Below are positions 1 through 7,160 of a stretch of DNA of 14,534 nt, piece after piece; the first letter of the stretch is position 1, and each line of letters begins with the position of its first letter. The stretch spans positions 1-14,534 of the forward strand of contig MNYV01000164.1 in NCBI GenBank assembly GCA_001873285.1. Direction: 5' to 3'. The position numbers and the translations under genes were made by a program. The notes beneath the pieces are model-generated. The model saw nothing but the letters and a program-made list of their open reading frames with translations. It searched no databases and was not told where the DNA came from. This stretch comes from Nitrospirae bacterium CG2_30_53_67. Its GTDB lineage: Bacteria; CG2-30-53-67.

Positions 1-90
1 CCGTAGGGCGGCCTCCTCGGCGTTCCGCTCCTTGCGACGTACCGCAGGGGGTACGCCTCAGTCGCGCGCGGGGATGAGGCCGCCCTACGG
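1..90. repeat. Long imperfect inverted repeat with 15-bp perfect outer arms
   Basis: Bases 1-15 (CCGTAGGGCGGCCTC) are the exact reverse complement of bases 76-90. Inside are nested pairings: GCGAC near 34 with GTCGC near 61, and CGTACC with GGTACG around a short loop at about 39-56. The whole 90 bases could fold into one long hairpin or cruciform. The element starts at base 1, so its left boundary may be cut by the window. It lies downstream of the pilT-like gene and could also end transcription, but no T-run follows. It resembles dispersed palindromic elements of environmental genomes; no protein is encoded in it. Confidence 0.75.
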
Positions 91-220
91 CACTCTCGGT
101 ACGTTACCATATTTACGAACAGGACCACTTAGTCTCACAAGAAAAAGGAGGGGGAATAGGGAAGAGTGGATGAAAGATGATTGATCACCACATACCGCAA
201 CTTGCAGCGGGCAGTTTGCA

Positions 221-1393
221 TTATGTAAAGAATCGGTCGATCTTGAACTCTTCTTCCTGGTTGGAGGCCGTTCCGCCTTTCCCGCTCGCCTTTTCCTGCT
301 CCTCCCAGGAGAGGTCGCTTGTGGACTGGATCCCTCTCGCCTTGAGGGCGAAATCCTCCGGGTTGGAACTCCGCTTGAGCGCCTCGTCGTAGGAGATCAG
401 GCCCCGATGGTAGATCTCCATCAGAGACTGGTCGAAGGTCTGCATTCCGTACTGACTCCTGCCGGCGGCAATGGCATCGTGAATCAGGCGGGTCTTGTCT
501 TTGTCCACGATATATTCCCTGATCAGGTCGGTAGCCAGCATGACCTCTACGGCCGGGATCCGGCCCTTGCCGTCCGCGCGGACCACCAGCCGTTGCGAGA
601 TGATCCCCTTGATGACTGCGGAGAGTTGGATCCGGATCTGTTTTTGCTGGTGCGGAGGGAAAACAGCGATGATCCGGTTCACGGTTTCCATAGCATCCAC
701 CGTATGCAGGGTGCTCATCACGAAGTGTCCGGTCTCGGCGGCCATCAGGGCTGTTGAGATGGTATCATAATCCCTCATTTCTCCCACCAGGATCACATCC
801 GGGTCCTGGCGAAGCGCCGATCTTAAGGCGCCGTCAAAGGCCTTGACGTCCGTGCCGATCTCCCGCTGGTTGATGATGCTCTTCTTGTCTTTATGAAGGA
901 ATTCGATGGGGTCCTCTATGGTGATGACATTGGAGGTCCGGTTGTTATTGATATGATCAATCATGGCCGCAAGCGTTGTGGTCTTACCGCTGCCGGTGGT
1001 CCCGGTCACCAGGACAAGACCCCGCTGCATCAGGGAAAGTTTCTCAAGAACCGGCGGGAGATTCAGGTCCGCGATCTGTTGTATCCGGTGCGGGATCACG
1101 CGGAGAACAATGGCGACCGTACTCCTCTGCTGGAAGATATTGACACGGAAACGGCCCAGGCCGGGCACTGAATAGGCCACATCGGTTTCGTTGTTGGTCT
1201 TGAATTTCTGTTTCTGGTAGTTGTTCATGATCGAGAAGGCGATCCCGATCGTGTCCTCGGAAATCAGCCGCTTATGTTCGATCATGGGGATCAGTTCCCC
1301 GTCGATCCTCAGAACAGGCGGACTCCCGACCTTGAAGTGGACATCCGATGCCTTGCGTTCAATAGCGGTTTTTAACAGCCCATTTAAGTCCAT
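221..1393 (-). CDS. pilT: Type IV pilus retraction ATPase, PilT/PilU family
   Basis: Hexameric secretion-type ATPase that powers disassembly of type IV pilin filaments at the inner-membrane base (known for the family). In the 390-residue product an N-terminal PAS-like region (ASDVHFKVG) is followed by Walker A (GTTGSGKTTT, about 133-142), the Asp box (ITIEDPIEF), Walker B (DPDVILVGEMRD) and the His box (TGHFVMSTLHT). The ATG at 1393 is preferred because GGAAGG lies 8 bases upstream; an upstream in-frame GTG at 1420 has no such site. The C-terminal region (GMQTFDQSLMEIYHRGLISYDEAL) looks more like PilU than PilT, and the PilT motif AIRNLIRE is replaced by LATDLIRE. About 25 extra residues rich in E, K and G follow at the C terminus. 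It lies 79 bases downstream of recA. The family is certain; the PilT versus PilU role is not. Confidence 0.93.
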   Translation of the reverse strand: MDLNGLLKTAIERKASDVHFKVGSPPVLRIDGELIPMIEHKRLISEDTIGIAFSIMNNYQKQKFKTNNETDVAYSVPGLGRFRVNIFQQRSTVAIVLRVIPHRIQQIADLNLPPVLEKLSLMQRGLVLVTGTTGSGKTTTLAAMIDHINNNRTSNVITIEDPIEFLHKDKKSIINQREIGTDVKAFDGALRSALRQDPDVILVGEMRDYDTISTALMAAETGHFVMSTLHTVDAMETVNRIIAVFPPHQQKQIRIQLSAVIKGIISQRLVVRADGKGRIPAVEVMLATDLIREYIVDKDKTRLIHDAIAAGRSQYGMQTFDQSLMEIYHRGLISYDEALKRSSNPEDFALKARGIQSTSDLSWEEQEKASGKGGTASNQEEEFKIDRFFT

Positions 1394-1472
1394 AGGATCA
1401 GCCTTCCAAGTGGATTTCACGATCCATTCATCATATTCAGGATAACACGGAAGGTTTTAAACTGTCAATAAA

Positions 1473-2504
1473 TCAGGCCTTGACCGAATCTCCCTTGGGG
1501 GGCCGCACCATGCCCAGCTTCTCCTTGATTTCCTTTTCGACTTTAGCCAGGATATCGGCGTTTTCCTTGAGGAAGGCCCTGGCATTCTCCCTCCCCTGGC
1601 CGATCCTGGTCTCGTTGTAGGAGTACCAGGCCCCGCTCTTCTGAATGATCCCATGCTCGGCAGCGAGATCAATGAGATCGCCTTCCCTCCCGATCCCCTC
1701 ATTGAAGAGGATATCAAACTCCGCCTGACGGAACGGCGGGGCCACCTTGTTCTTCACCACCTTGACCCTGACCCGGTTCCCCTGAACCTGTTCGCCGTCC
1801 TTGATCTGCCCGATCTTCCGGATATCAAGCCGGATCGAGGCGTAGAATTTCAGGGCATTGCCGCCGGTCGTGGTCTCCGGGTTTCCGAACATGACCCCGA
1901 TCTTCATGCGGATCTGGTTAATAAAGATCAGCGTGGTCCCGGACCGGGACACGACCCCCGTGAGCTTGCGCAGGGCCTGGGACATGAGCCTGGCCTGGAG
2001 CCCCATATGGGCATCGCCCATTTCCCCTTCGATCTCCGCCCTGGGGACCAGGGCCGCCACCGAGTCGATGACGATGACATCCACGGCGCCGCTTCTGACC
2101 AAGACCTCGGTGATCTCCAGGGCCTGTTCCCCGGTATCGGGCTGCGAGATCAGAAGATCGTCGCTATTGACCCCCAGCTTCCTCGCATAGGTGACATCCA
2201 GGGCATGCTCGGCATCAATAAAGGCGGCGATTCCTCCCCCCTTTTGAGCCTCTGCAATCGCGTGCAGGGAAAGGGTCGTCTTGCCGGACGATTCCGGACC
2301 GAAGATCTCGATGATCCGCCCCCTCGGATACCCCCATGTCCCGAGGGCATGGTCGAGCGAGAGGGACCCGGATGGAATCGCAGGGACATCTATCACCGCG
2401 GCCCCGGAGCCCAGCCGCATGATAGACCCTTTGCCGAACTGCTTCTCAATCTGGATCACCGCAAGGTCAAGCGCCTTCTTTTTATTATTATTGTTGTCCG
2501 CCAT
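1473..2504 (-). CDS. recA: Recombinase RecA
   Basis: Strand-exchange ATPase of homologous recombination and co-protease for LexA. The 343-residue product has Walker A (GPESSGKTT, 69-77), the AEH catalytic segment (FIDAEHALD, 95-103), Walker B (VIVID, 143-147), and the L2 DNA-binding loop with [19 protein letters not shown] (207-225). The C-terminal domain ends [13 protein letters not shown] and lacks the long acidic tail of E. coli RecA. The frame stays open to 2615, but the ATG at 2504 is clearly the start: AAAGGAG precedes it and the protein then begins [15 protein letters not shown], as RecA proteins do. The Asn/Lys run at residues 4-10 is a low-complexity oddity. It lies 46 bases downstream of thpR. 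I see no convincing SOS box in the short gap, so transcription probably comes at least partly from upstream. Confidence 0.99.
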   Translation of the reverse strand: MADNNNNKKKALDLAVIQIEKQFGKGSIMRLGSGAAVIDVPAIPSGSLSLDHALGTWGYPRGRIIEIFGPESSGKTTLSLHAIAEAQKGGGIAAFIDAEHALDVTYARKLGVNSDDLLISQPDTGEQALEITEVLVRSGAVDVIVIDSVAALVPRAEIEGEMGDAHMGLQARLMSQALRKLTGVVSRSGTTLIFINQIRMKIGVMFGNPETTTGGNALKFYASIRLDIRKIGQIKDGEQVQGNRVRVKVVKNKVAPPFRQAEFDILFNEGIGREGDLIDLAAEHGIIQKSGAWYSYNETRIGQGRENARAFLKENADILAKVEKEIKEKLGMVRPPKGDSVKA

Positions 2505-2550
2505 GCTGAAACTCCTTTCAGAATAGTTCGTGTGGTTATGAGTCACCTTA

Positions 2551-3144
2551 TCATGTTTCAAAGCCCTTTTCACCTCCCAAAGGAGCGGAGAATCTTTCGA
2601 TGTAGACCGCCCCATCCGGGCGAAGCCGGCTTTCGAAAAGATGAACGGCCTCCGCGGTCATGGAACCGATCTCCGACTCTTTATGCTTCGCAATCTGGGC
2701 CGCAAACCGCCTGCGGTCCCGGATCTCCTTGATCCGCCCGATGGTGATATGGGCGCTGAAAGGCCGTCTCTCAGGGACAAAGCCGATCCTTGCAAGGCGA
2801 GCCTCCAAGTCACGGGCGATCTGCTTCAAAGGTTCCGCCCCATCCTTGATCCCCACCCAGAGCGTTCGGGGCTGCTTCTCATTCGGGAAGACGCCGGTCC
2901 CGGAGATCCCTGCATGGAACCGGGGAACTTCGGCACAAACACCTTTGATCTCCTCCCCGATCTCCGAAATGCTTTCCTCCCCGATCTCTCCCAGAAATTT
3001 CAGCGTGATGTGCATACCCTGCGGCCTGACCCAGGTGACCCGGTCGCCCCGGCTTTGAAAGGCCTGCTGGAGCCTCACCAATCCCTGTTTCAGCTCTTCA
3101 GGGATCTCCACGGCAATGAAGGCCCGGATGGTTTCCGATCCCAT
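2551..3144 (-). CDS. thpR: RNA 2',3'-cyclic 3'-phosphodiesterase (2H family)
   Basis: 2H phosphoesterase that opens 2',3'-cyclic phosphates at RNA ends (older name 2'-5' RNA ligase LigT). The 197-residue product begins with the family signature [12 protein letters not shown] and carries both catalytic HxTx motifs, HITL at 45-48 and HITI at 132-135, each followed by the usual F-L-G / G-R segments. The ATG at 3144 is chosen because AAAAGGAAG lies just upstream. The open frame runs on to 3231 but the extra residues come from a 9-bp tandem repeat and are unlike the family. It is 98 bases downstream of cinA and 46 bases upstream of recA, and the order cinA-thpR-recA is a recurrent one, which supports a shared transcript. 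Confidence 0.95.
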   Translation of the reverse strand: MGSETIRAFIAVEIPEELKQGLVRLQQAFQSRGDRVTWVRPQGMHITLKFLGEIGEESISEIGEEIKGVCAEVPRFHAGISGTGVFPNEKQPRTLWVGIKDGAEPLKQIARDLEARLARIGFVPERRPFSAHITIGRIKEIRDRRRFAAQIAKHKESEIGSMTAEAVHLFESRLRPDGAVYIERFSAPLGGEKGFET

Positions 3145-3203
3145 CCCATCTTCCTTTTCCTGGCCGGCATGAACCAACAGCCCTCTGCCTTTGTATCGGG
3201 CAC

Positions 3204-3248
3204 GTTTAAATGGTTCAAACAGTTCAAACAATTTAAACGGTTTTATAT
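3204..3248. repeat. 9-bp tandem repeat between cinA and thpR
   Basis: Consecutive 9-mers GTTTAAATG, GTTCAAACA, GTTCAAACA, ATTTAAACG and a degenerate GTTTTATAT run from 3204 to 3248. The two central units are identical. The last unit reaches six bases into the 3' end of cinA. Each unit is itself nearly palindromic (TTYAAA core). On the minus strand it lies 5' of the thpR start and may affect translation or transcript stability; that role is inference. Confidence 0.8.
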
Positions 3249-4496
3249 GTCCAGAAGATACCGCCGGACCCGGTCCAAGGCCATCTGCGCGCTCTGAAGA
3301 CGGATCATTTGGCGGTCGCCCTGAAAATGATACTCCGTGACCTCGTCCCCTCGAGAGGTGGAAAGGCCGACAAAGACCGTCCCTACGGGCTTGTCGCGGC
3401 TTCCTCCGCCGGGGCCGGCAATCCCGGTGACGGCCAGCCCGATCATCGTCCCTGCCCGGTCCCGGATCCCTGCAGCCATGGCGCGTGCCGCCTCCCGGCT
3501 CACAGCCCCATGGGTCTTAAAGACCTCCTCCTCGACCCCCAAGAGGTCTCTCTTGGCCGTATTGCTGTAGCTCACCACCCCCCGGTCCAGGACCGAAGAG
3601 ATCCCCGGGACCTCCACCAGCATGGAGGCAATCATACCTCCGGTGCACGATTCCGCAACCGCGATGCTTAATGAACGGTCGATCAAAAGCCTCCCCACGA
3701 TCCCGTGCAGGGTCTCTTCCCCATCGCAAAGGAATTCGGGCCCCAGATCCGAAAGGACCTTCCCCCGAAGCCGGACCGCCTCCCTCTCAAGCATCTTGGG
3801 ATCTCTCCCCTCCAGGAAGAGGGCCGCTTTCGACAAACATCCCTCTGAATAAAAGGTCAGCCTTGCCCCGCCCGCGCTCCTTGCCAAAAACGACCGGATC
3901 TTCTCCGGCAACCGGCTGATAAAACGGAATGTCCATGTCTTCGAGTAAACCGGGTGCATGAACCGCTTGCCGATCCAGGAGCGAAAGGCCCGCTCCCACA
4001 TCTGTTCCACCTCTCGGATCTCGTCCGGAAGAACCAGAAGAGTTTTGCCGTGAACCGTCATAAAGATCCCCGGCCGGACCCCATCCTGAGGAGGAATCCA
4101 ATGGGCATCCTTGGGCAGAAGCGCCCTGGCCTCGATGTCCCTTGGGAGGGCGATCCCTTTGGCCCTGTAGTAGCCTTTGAGATCCTCGAACAGGCTGGGA
4201 ATCAGAACCAGGCCCTTGCCGCTCATCTGGGCCAAGGCCTTGCGCAGGGTCTTCTCACCCCCCTCGGAAGAGGCATTGAGGATCAGAATCAGATCGAATA
4301 GCGCCAGGGAATTGGCCAGGGCGCGTTCAACGACCAGATCCTCGCGCACAAGGCGCCGCATGGAAAGAACCTGAATGCCGGACCGCATCAGCATATCACG
4401 CGCCAAGTCCTGAATCGTCCGATCCCGGCCTCCGGGGCCCCCGGCAAGGATTTCCCATTCGGAAATCAGGGTTACGATCTCGGCAATCATAGTCAC
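3243..4496 (-). CDS. cinA: CinA-like protein: nicotinamide-nucleotide amidase with a degenerate N-terminal MoCF-like domain
   Basis: The C-terminal domain (about 260-417) is a PncC-type nicotinamide-nucleotide amidase, which turns NMN into nicotinate mononucleotide for NAD recycling. It has AESCTGG (281-287, nucleophile S283), SYSNTAKRDLLGV, the HGAVS segment and TGIAGPGGG (357-365). Total length of 417 matches full CinA. The N-terminal domain keeps the size and fold-like pattern but lacks the family signatures: GDELLxG is replaced by SEWEILAGG, and GGLGPTxDD by LNASSEGGEKT. Its ADP-ribose/CoA pyrophosphatase activity is therefore doubtful. The start is the GTG at 4496, which overlaps the pgpA stop as GTGA with GGCGGG upstream; an ATG at 4490 is a close alternative. 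Translational coupling to pgpA is likely. Confidence 0.93.
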   Translation of the reverse strand: MTMIAEIVTLISEWEILAGGPGGRDRTIQDLARDMLMRSGIQVLSMRRLVREDLVVERALANSLALFDLILILNASSEGGEKTLRKALAQMSGKGLVLIPSLFEDLKGYYRAKGIALPRDIEARALLPKDAHWIPPQDGVRPGIFMTVHGKTLLVLPDEIREVEQMWERAFRSWIGKRFMHPVYSKTWTFRFISRLPEKIRSFLARSAGGARLTFYSEGCLSKAALFLEGRDPKMLEREAVRLRGKVLSDLGPEFLCDGEETLHGIVGRLLIDRSLSIAVAESCTGGMIASMLVEVPGISSVLDRGVVSYSNTAKRDLLGVEEEVFKTHGAVSREAARAMAAGIRDRAGTMIGLAVTGIAGPGGGSRDKPVGTVFVGLSTSRGDEVTEYHFQGDRQMIRLQSAQMALDRVRRYLLDI

Positions 4497-4942
4497 ATCA
4501 CCCGCCGGAGCAGATGGATCGTCAGGTTGGCGTACACCCCGGCCAGGACGTCATCCAGCATCACTCCCCATCCCCCCGGAACGCGTTGATCAATCCTTCG
4601 AATGGGAAAGGGCTTGAATATATCGAATGCCCGGAACACAAAGAAGCCGATGACGATGGTCTGCCAGGTCATGGGGAGTGCGAACATGGTGATCAGGAAC
4701 CCGGCGATCTCATCAATCACAATGACACCGCTGTCTTTTTCTCCGAGGATCGCTTCGGCCCGGGAGGACAACCAGACGCCGAAAAACACGATGGCTGAGG
4801 TCAGAATGCCGTATAGTTTTAGAGGAAATTGATTGAGCAGAATAAATATTGCAATCCCGACCAGTGTCCCGGCGGTCCCGGAAGCAAGTGGGGCATAGCC
4901 GCTTAAAAACCCGGATGCAAAAAAGAGGATGATTCTATCCAA
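4493..4942 (-). CDS. pgpA: Phosphatidylglycerophosphatase A
   Basis: Inner-membrane phosphatase that removes phosphate from phosphatidylglycerophosphate to give phosphatidylglycerol. The sequence shows the family hallmarks: FLSGYAPLASGTAGTL near the N terminus, VIDEIAGFL in the middle, FRAFDIFKPFPIRRID, and GGWGVMLDDVLAGVYAN near the end, with about four hydrophobic segments. No ATG is available. In-frame TTG codons lie at 4942 and 4954. I prefer 4942: a GGGGG run sits 8 bases upstream, the protein then begins like other PgpAs (MDRIILFFASG), and the predicted transcription start near 4958 would leave the 4954 codon with almost no leader. It is the first gene of the pgpA-cinA-thpR-recA-pilT group. 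Confidence 0.94.
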   Translation of the reverse strand: MDRIILFFASGFLSGYAPLASGTAGTLVGIAIFILLNQFPLKLYGILTSAIVFFGVWLSSRAEAILGEKDSGVIVIDEIAGFLITMFALPMTWQTIVIGFFVFRAFDIFKPFPIRRIDQRVPGGWGVMLDDVLAGVYANLTIHLLRRVM

Positions 4943-4964
4943 GCCTGCCCCCAAAAACGAGATG

Positions 4965-4994
4965 ATCTTAACACCCGAAAATAAAGAGTGTCAA
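4965..4994 (-). promoter_or_regulatory. Sigma70-type promoter for the pgpA-recA group
   Basis: On the minus strand TTGACA (4989-4994) and TAAGAT (4965-4970) are separated by 18 bases, placing the start of transcription near 4958 and the pgpA TTG start 16 bases further on. The promoter follows directly after the stop of the tRNA-nucleotidyltransferase gene (5010). An 8-of-9 inverted repeat (4966-4974 and 4988-4996) overlaps both hexamers and could be an operator or simply chance. Confidence 0.7.
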
Positions 4995-5009
4995 GAGGTT
5001 TTCCGAAGA

Positions 5010-6437
5010 TTAATATCCGTCTTTTCTGAGGCTCTGCAAAAATGAAAGGGCCTCTTCCCGGGACCGGATGACCCGGTCGATCTGCAGCATCCGGACCTGG
5101 TCTATGACCTTGCCCACGGCCGGACCTGGCGGAAGAGAAAGGATTTCCATGATTTCCCTGCCGCTCACGAGTTTCTCGGGCCGGAGGAGTCTTTCTCCTC
5201 CCTCCGTATAAGTATTCAGCAGGGCCTCTCCTATGGATATGGTCTTTTGCTCCATTTCACGGAACCCCTTGCCCCGTGCCGCCCGCCGATCCGACAAGGA
5301 GAGGAGCACATGCAAGGGGAGATCGGAACCGAGCTTATGGATGATCCTTCGGAGGGCCTTATCGGTTGCGCCCGAGTGAATCAGACCGAGTCCCAGGACG
5401 TGGAACCGGATCAGCCGCGAAACCCGATCCGCACGGCCTCCGGAAAAGCAAAGGCGTTTCATGACCTCCATAGCCATCCCGGCGCCGATCTTCTCGTGAC
5501 CATAAAAATGGGGGACCCCCTGGGAGTTTAGGGTGAGGCTTTGGGCCTTCCCGATGTCATGGAGGAGGGCGGCATAAAAAAGGACCATCCGATCCTCCGG
5601 ATTCAGCTTAAAGCAAAACTGAAAGGGGTTATCCTTCGGCCCTCCGGCCGTCAGATCCAAAAGGCTCTCTGTCTCTCGCACCGTATTCAGGGTATGCTCG
5701 AAGGCATCAAGGTGGTGGTAAGGACCCTGGTCCAGGCCGAAAAGGGGGAGGAACTCAGGGAGGACAACCCGCAGCAACCCGAGATCCTGCATCAGACGGA
5801 GACCCTTCGAGGCTCGGCCCGACGCCATGATCCGGTCCATCTCCTCCCGGACCCTTTCGTGAGCGGACTCGAAGATCCGCTCCGGGCGCATCCGGATCTC
5901 TGATGCGGTCGAAAGTGAAAGCCGAAAACCTTTAAGCACGGTCGTAAGCCGCGCCGCCCTCAGCATCCGGATCGGGTCTGCATTGAAAACAGAGGGAGAG
6001 ACCATGCGCACGATCCGGTTCGAGAGGTCCCTGCCTCCACCAAGCAGATCGAGAAACTTCAGATCCCTAAAGGAGAAGGCCATGGTGTTGATGGTAAAAT
6101 CCCGGCGGCTGAGTTCCTGTTCAAGCCCCTCCGGAACTTGGGGGGCCATATCCACGGTATAATCCCGGCCGACGATCCGGCAGTTCGGCGGGTCCCCGTG
6201 CCCCATGACAAAAAAGGAGGCTCCCCATTTCCCGGAGAGCCTCTCTGCAAACATCCTGACGTCCCCCTGGAGAACAAAATCATAATCCCTGGATGCCGTT
6301 CCGATGAGCCTGTCCCGGATCCATCCTCCGACCAGAAAGATAGGAAACGCAAACGCCTCCGCGGCCCTTACCGCGTCACGGATGATAGGGTCCTCATCGA
6401 TAAATCCGACGAGATCTGAGATCTCTTGTTCTCGCAT
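5010..6437 (-). CDS. CCA tRNA nucleotidyltransferase / poly(A) polymerase family protein with HD domain
   Basis: Class II nucleotidyltransferase that adds CCA, part of CCA, or A residues to RNA 3' ends. In the 475-residue product the head has FLVGGWIRDRLIG (34-46), the metal-binding DYD (51-53), a third carboxylate in TVDMA (96) and RRDFTINTMA (111-120), then GGGRDL and NADPIRMLRAARL (152-163), which recognise the nucleotide. A C-terminal HD region follows with HHLDAFEHTL (241-250), LLHDIGKA (291-298) and further histidines at 310, 314 and 346, suggesting an added 2',3'-cyclic phosphodiesterase or phosphatase activity. The ATG at 6437 is the only sensible start but has no good ribosome-binding site; it lies 9 bases after the preceding stop, in the same frame, so coupled translation is possible. 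Deltaproteobacteria can carry separate CC- and A-adding enzymes, so exact specificity is unknown. Confidence 0.9.
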   Translation of the reverse strand: MREQEISDLVGFIDEDPIIRDAVRAAEAFAFPIFLVGGWIRDRLIGTASRDYDFVLQGDVRMFAERLSGKWGASFFVMGHGDPPNCRIVGRDYTVDMAPQVPEGLEQELSRRDFTINTMAFSFRDLKFLDLLGGGRDLSNRIVRMVSPSVFNADPIRMLRAARLTTVLKGFRLSLSTASEIRMRPERIFESAHERVREEMDRIMASGRASKGLRLMQDLGLLRVVLPEFLPLFGLDQGPYHHLDAFEHTLNTVRETESLLDLTAGGPKDNPFQFCFKLNPEDRMVLFYAALLHDIGKAQSLTLNSQGVPHFYGHEKIGAGMAMEVMKRLCFSGGRADRVSRLIRFHVLGLGLIHSGATDKALRRIIHKLGSDLPLHVLLSLSDRRAARGKGFREMEQKTISIGEALLNTYTEGGERLLRPEKLVSGREIMEILSLPPGPAVGKVIDQVRMLQIDRVIRSREEALSFLQSLRKDGY

Positions 6438-6446
6438 GGACAGGAC

Positions 6447-6776
6447 TTATTTTTTCTTTTTTCTTTTTGCCGGCAAGACCTCCTGGATCCACTCCAGGGC
6501 CGCAATGGTCGAAGGGAATCCGACCGTGGTCATGCCGAGAAGGACCGCATGGCGAACCTCCTCAGGGGACGCGCCGATCTGCAGGGCCCGGCGCGCATGG
6601 GACTTGACGGCGCCCTCGGAACAAAGGCCCACGGCCACCCCCAGCTTGACCAGACGGCGGGTCTTCTCATCCAGCGGGCCATGTTCATGGCATGCCTTGG
6701 CAAATCCCGAATAGGCCTTGCTCACTTCGGGGAAATCCTTGACGAATCGTTTGTAGGGCGCGGGAAGATGGGGCAT
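6447..6776 (-). CDS. Carboxymuconolactone decarboxylase family protein (AhpD-like fold)
   Basis: Small all-helical protein of 109 residues with the family pattern around residues 40-90: LVKLGVAVGLCSEGAVKSHARRALQIGASPEEV..A.LLGMTTVGFPS. The ATG at 6776 is chosen over upstream in-frame codons because AAAGGAG stands 7 bases before it. The CxxC redox pair of AhpD is absent; only C52 lies near the conserved H60, so peroxidase-reductase activity is unlikely and the substrate is unknown. The tail is very basic (AKRKKKK). It precedes the nucleotidyltransferase gene by 9 bases and probably shares its transcript, although I see no functional link. Confidence 0.88.
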   Translation of the reverse strand: MPHLPAPYKRFVKDFPEVSKAYSGFAKACHEHGPLDEKTRRLVKLGVAVGLCSEGAVKSHARRALQIGASPEEVRHAVLLGMTTVGFPSTIAALEWIQEVLPAKRKKKK

Positions 6777-6806
6777 GGCAGGCTCCTTTGAAAAAAAGTT
6801 AAAAAC

Positions 6807-6836
6807 AGTATGTATCACAGATACGGCCATTGTCAA
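6807..6836 (-). promoter_or_regulatory. Likely promoter for the CMD-family gene
   Basis: TTGACA (6831-6836, minus strand) and CATACT (6807-6812) are separated by 18 bases. The predicted start of transcription is near 6800, giving a leader of about 24 bases that contains the AAAGGAG ribosome-binding site. Confidence 0.5.
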
Positions 6837-6852
6837 GCTCTACACAGCCGGC

Positions 6853-6882
6853 GGGTCTGCGACTAAAATGCCTGTCCTCCGA
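6853..6882. repeat. 30-bp dispersed repeat, copy A
   Basis: This 30-base segment (ending ATGCCTGTCCTCCGA) matches 28 of 30 bases at 14471-14500, where it leads directly into a REP-like palindrome. Here it is followed by a diverged half of the same palindrome family (GGACAATCC at 6885-6893). It appears to be the outer part of a larger mobile or dispersed intergenic repeat. Confidence 0.75.
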
Positions 6883-6892
6883 CTGGACAATC

Positions 6893-6994
6893 CACCCTTC
6901 GACAGGCTCAGGGTGACAATTGTCATGGTAAGCTTGTCGAACCATGGATTCCCCGATCGAGCCTGCCCTCGACTGTGATCGGGGGTCGGGGAAT
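6893..6994. repeat. Cluster of three REP-like palindromes
   Basis: Three inverted repeats follow one another: CACCCT/AGGGTG (6893-6898 and 6910-6915), CATGGT/ACCATG (6924-6929 and 6941-6946), and ATTCCCCGA/TCGGGGAAT (6948-6956 and 6986-6994, 29-base loop). The last is related to the ATCCCCCGA palindromes at 12379, 12550 and 14500. Such clusters are typical of dispersed REP elements and may also act as transcript ends between the divergent genes. Confidence 0.7.
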
Positions 6995-7006
6995 GACGCT
7001 CTGAGA

Positions 7007-7067
7007 GGAATTGAGGTCAGACACCGTTTTAATAGGTGTCTGACACCAATTCCAGACACCAATTCCA
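7007..7067. repeat. 19-bp hairpin with a GGTGTCTGACACC core and a 13-bp tandem repeat
   Basis: Left arm 7007-7025 and right arm 7035-7053 pair at 17 of 19 positions around a 9-base loop. The right arm contains the perfect palindrome GGTGTC-T-GACACC (7035-7047). The segment GACACCAATTCCA at 7042-7054 is repeated exactly at 7055-7067. The structure sits just upstream of the DUF1015 promoter. Confidence 0.8.
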
Positions 7068-7097
7068 CAGAATGAATCATTGACCTTAAAAAATGAT

Positions 7098-7125
7098 TTG
7101 AAAACGCCGCTCTTTCATGTAAAAT
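7098..7125 (+). promoter_or_regulatory. Likely promoter for the DUF1015 gene
   Basis: TTGAAA (7098-7103) and TAAAAT (7120-7125) are 16 bases apart in an AT-rich stretch. Transcription would start near 7132, about 29 bases before the ATG at 7161. Confidence 0.5.
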
Positions 7126-7160
7126 AATTTTTTTACTTATTGATAACCAAGGAATTGAAC

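Noticed and set aside
1-90. Integron attC site or phage attachment site
   Set aside because: The conserved integron core (GTTRRRY / RYYYAAC) is absent and no integrase gene is in the window.
2505-2550. LexA/SOS box upstream of recA
   Set aside because: GAACTATTC gives only a partial resemblance to a GAAC-N4-GTTC type site and no full inverted half is present.
1653-2732. Long plus-strand open frame (359 codons) opposite recA
   Set aside because: It is antisense to recA and thpR, is rich in Pro, Arg, Asp and His as expected from a shadow frame in GC-rich DNA, and shows no family resemblance.
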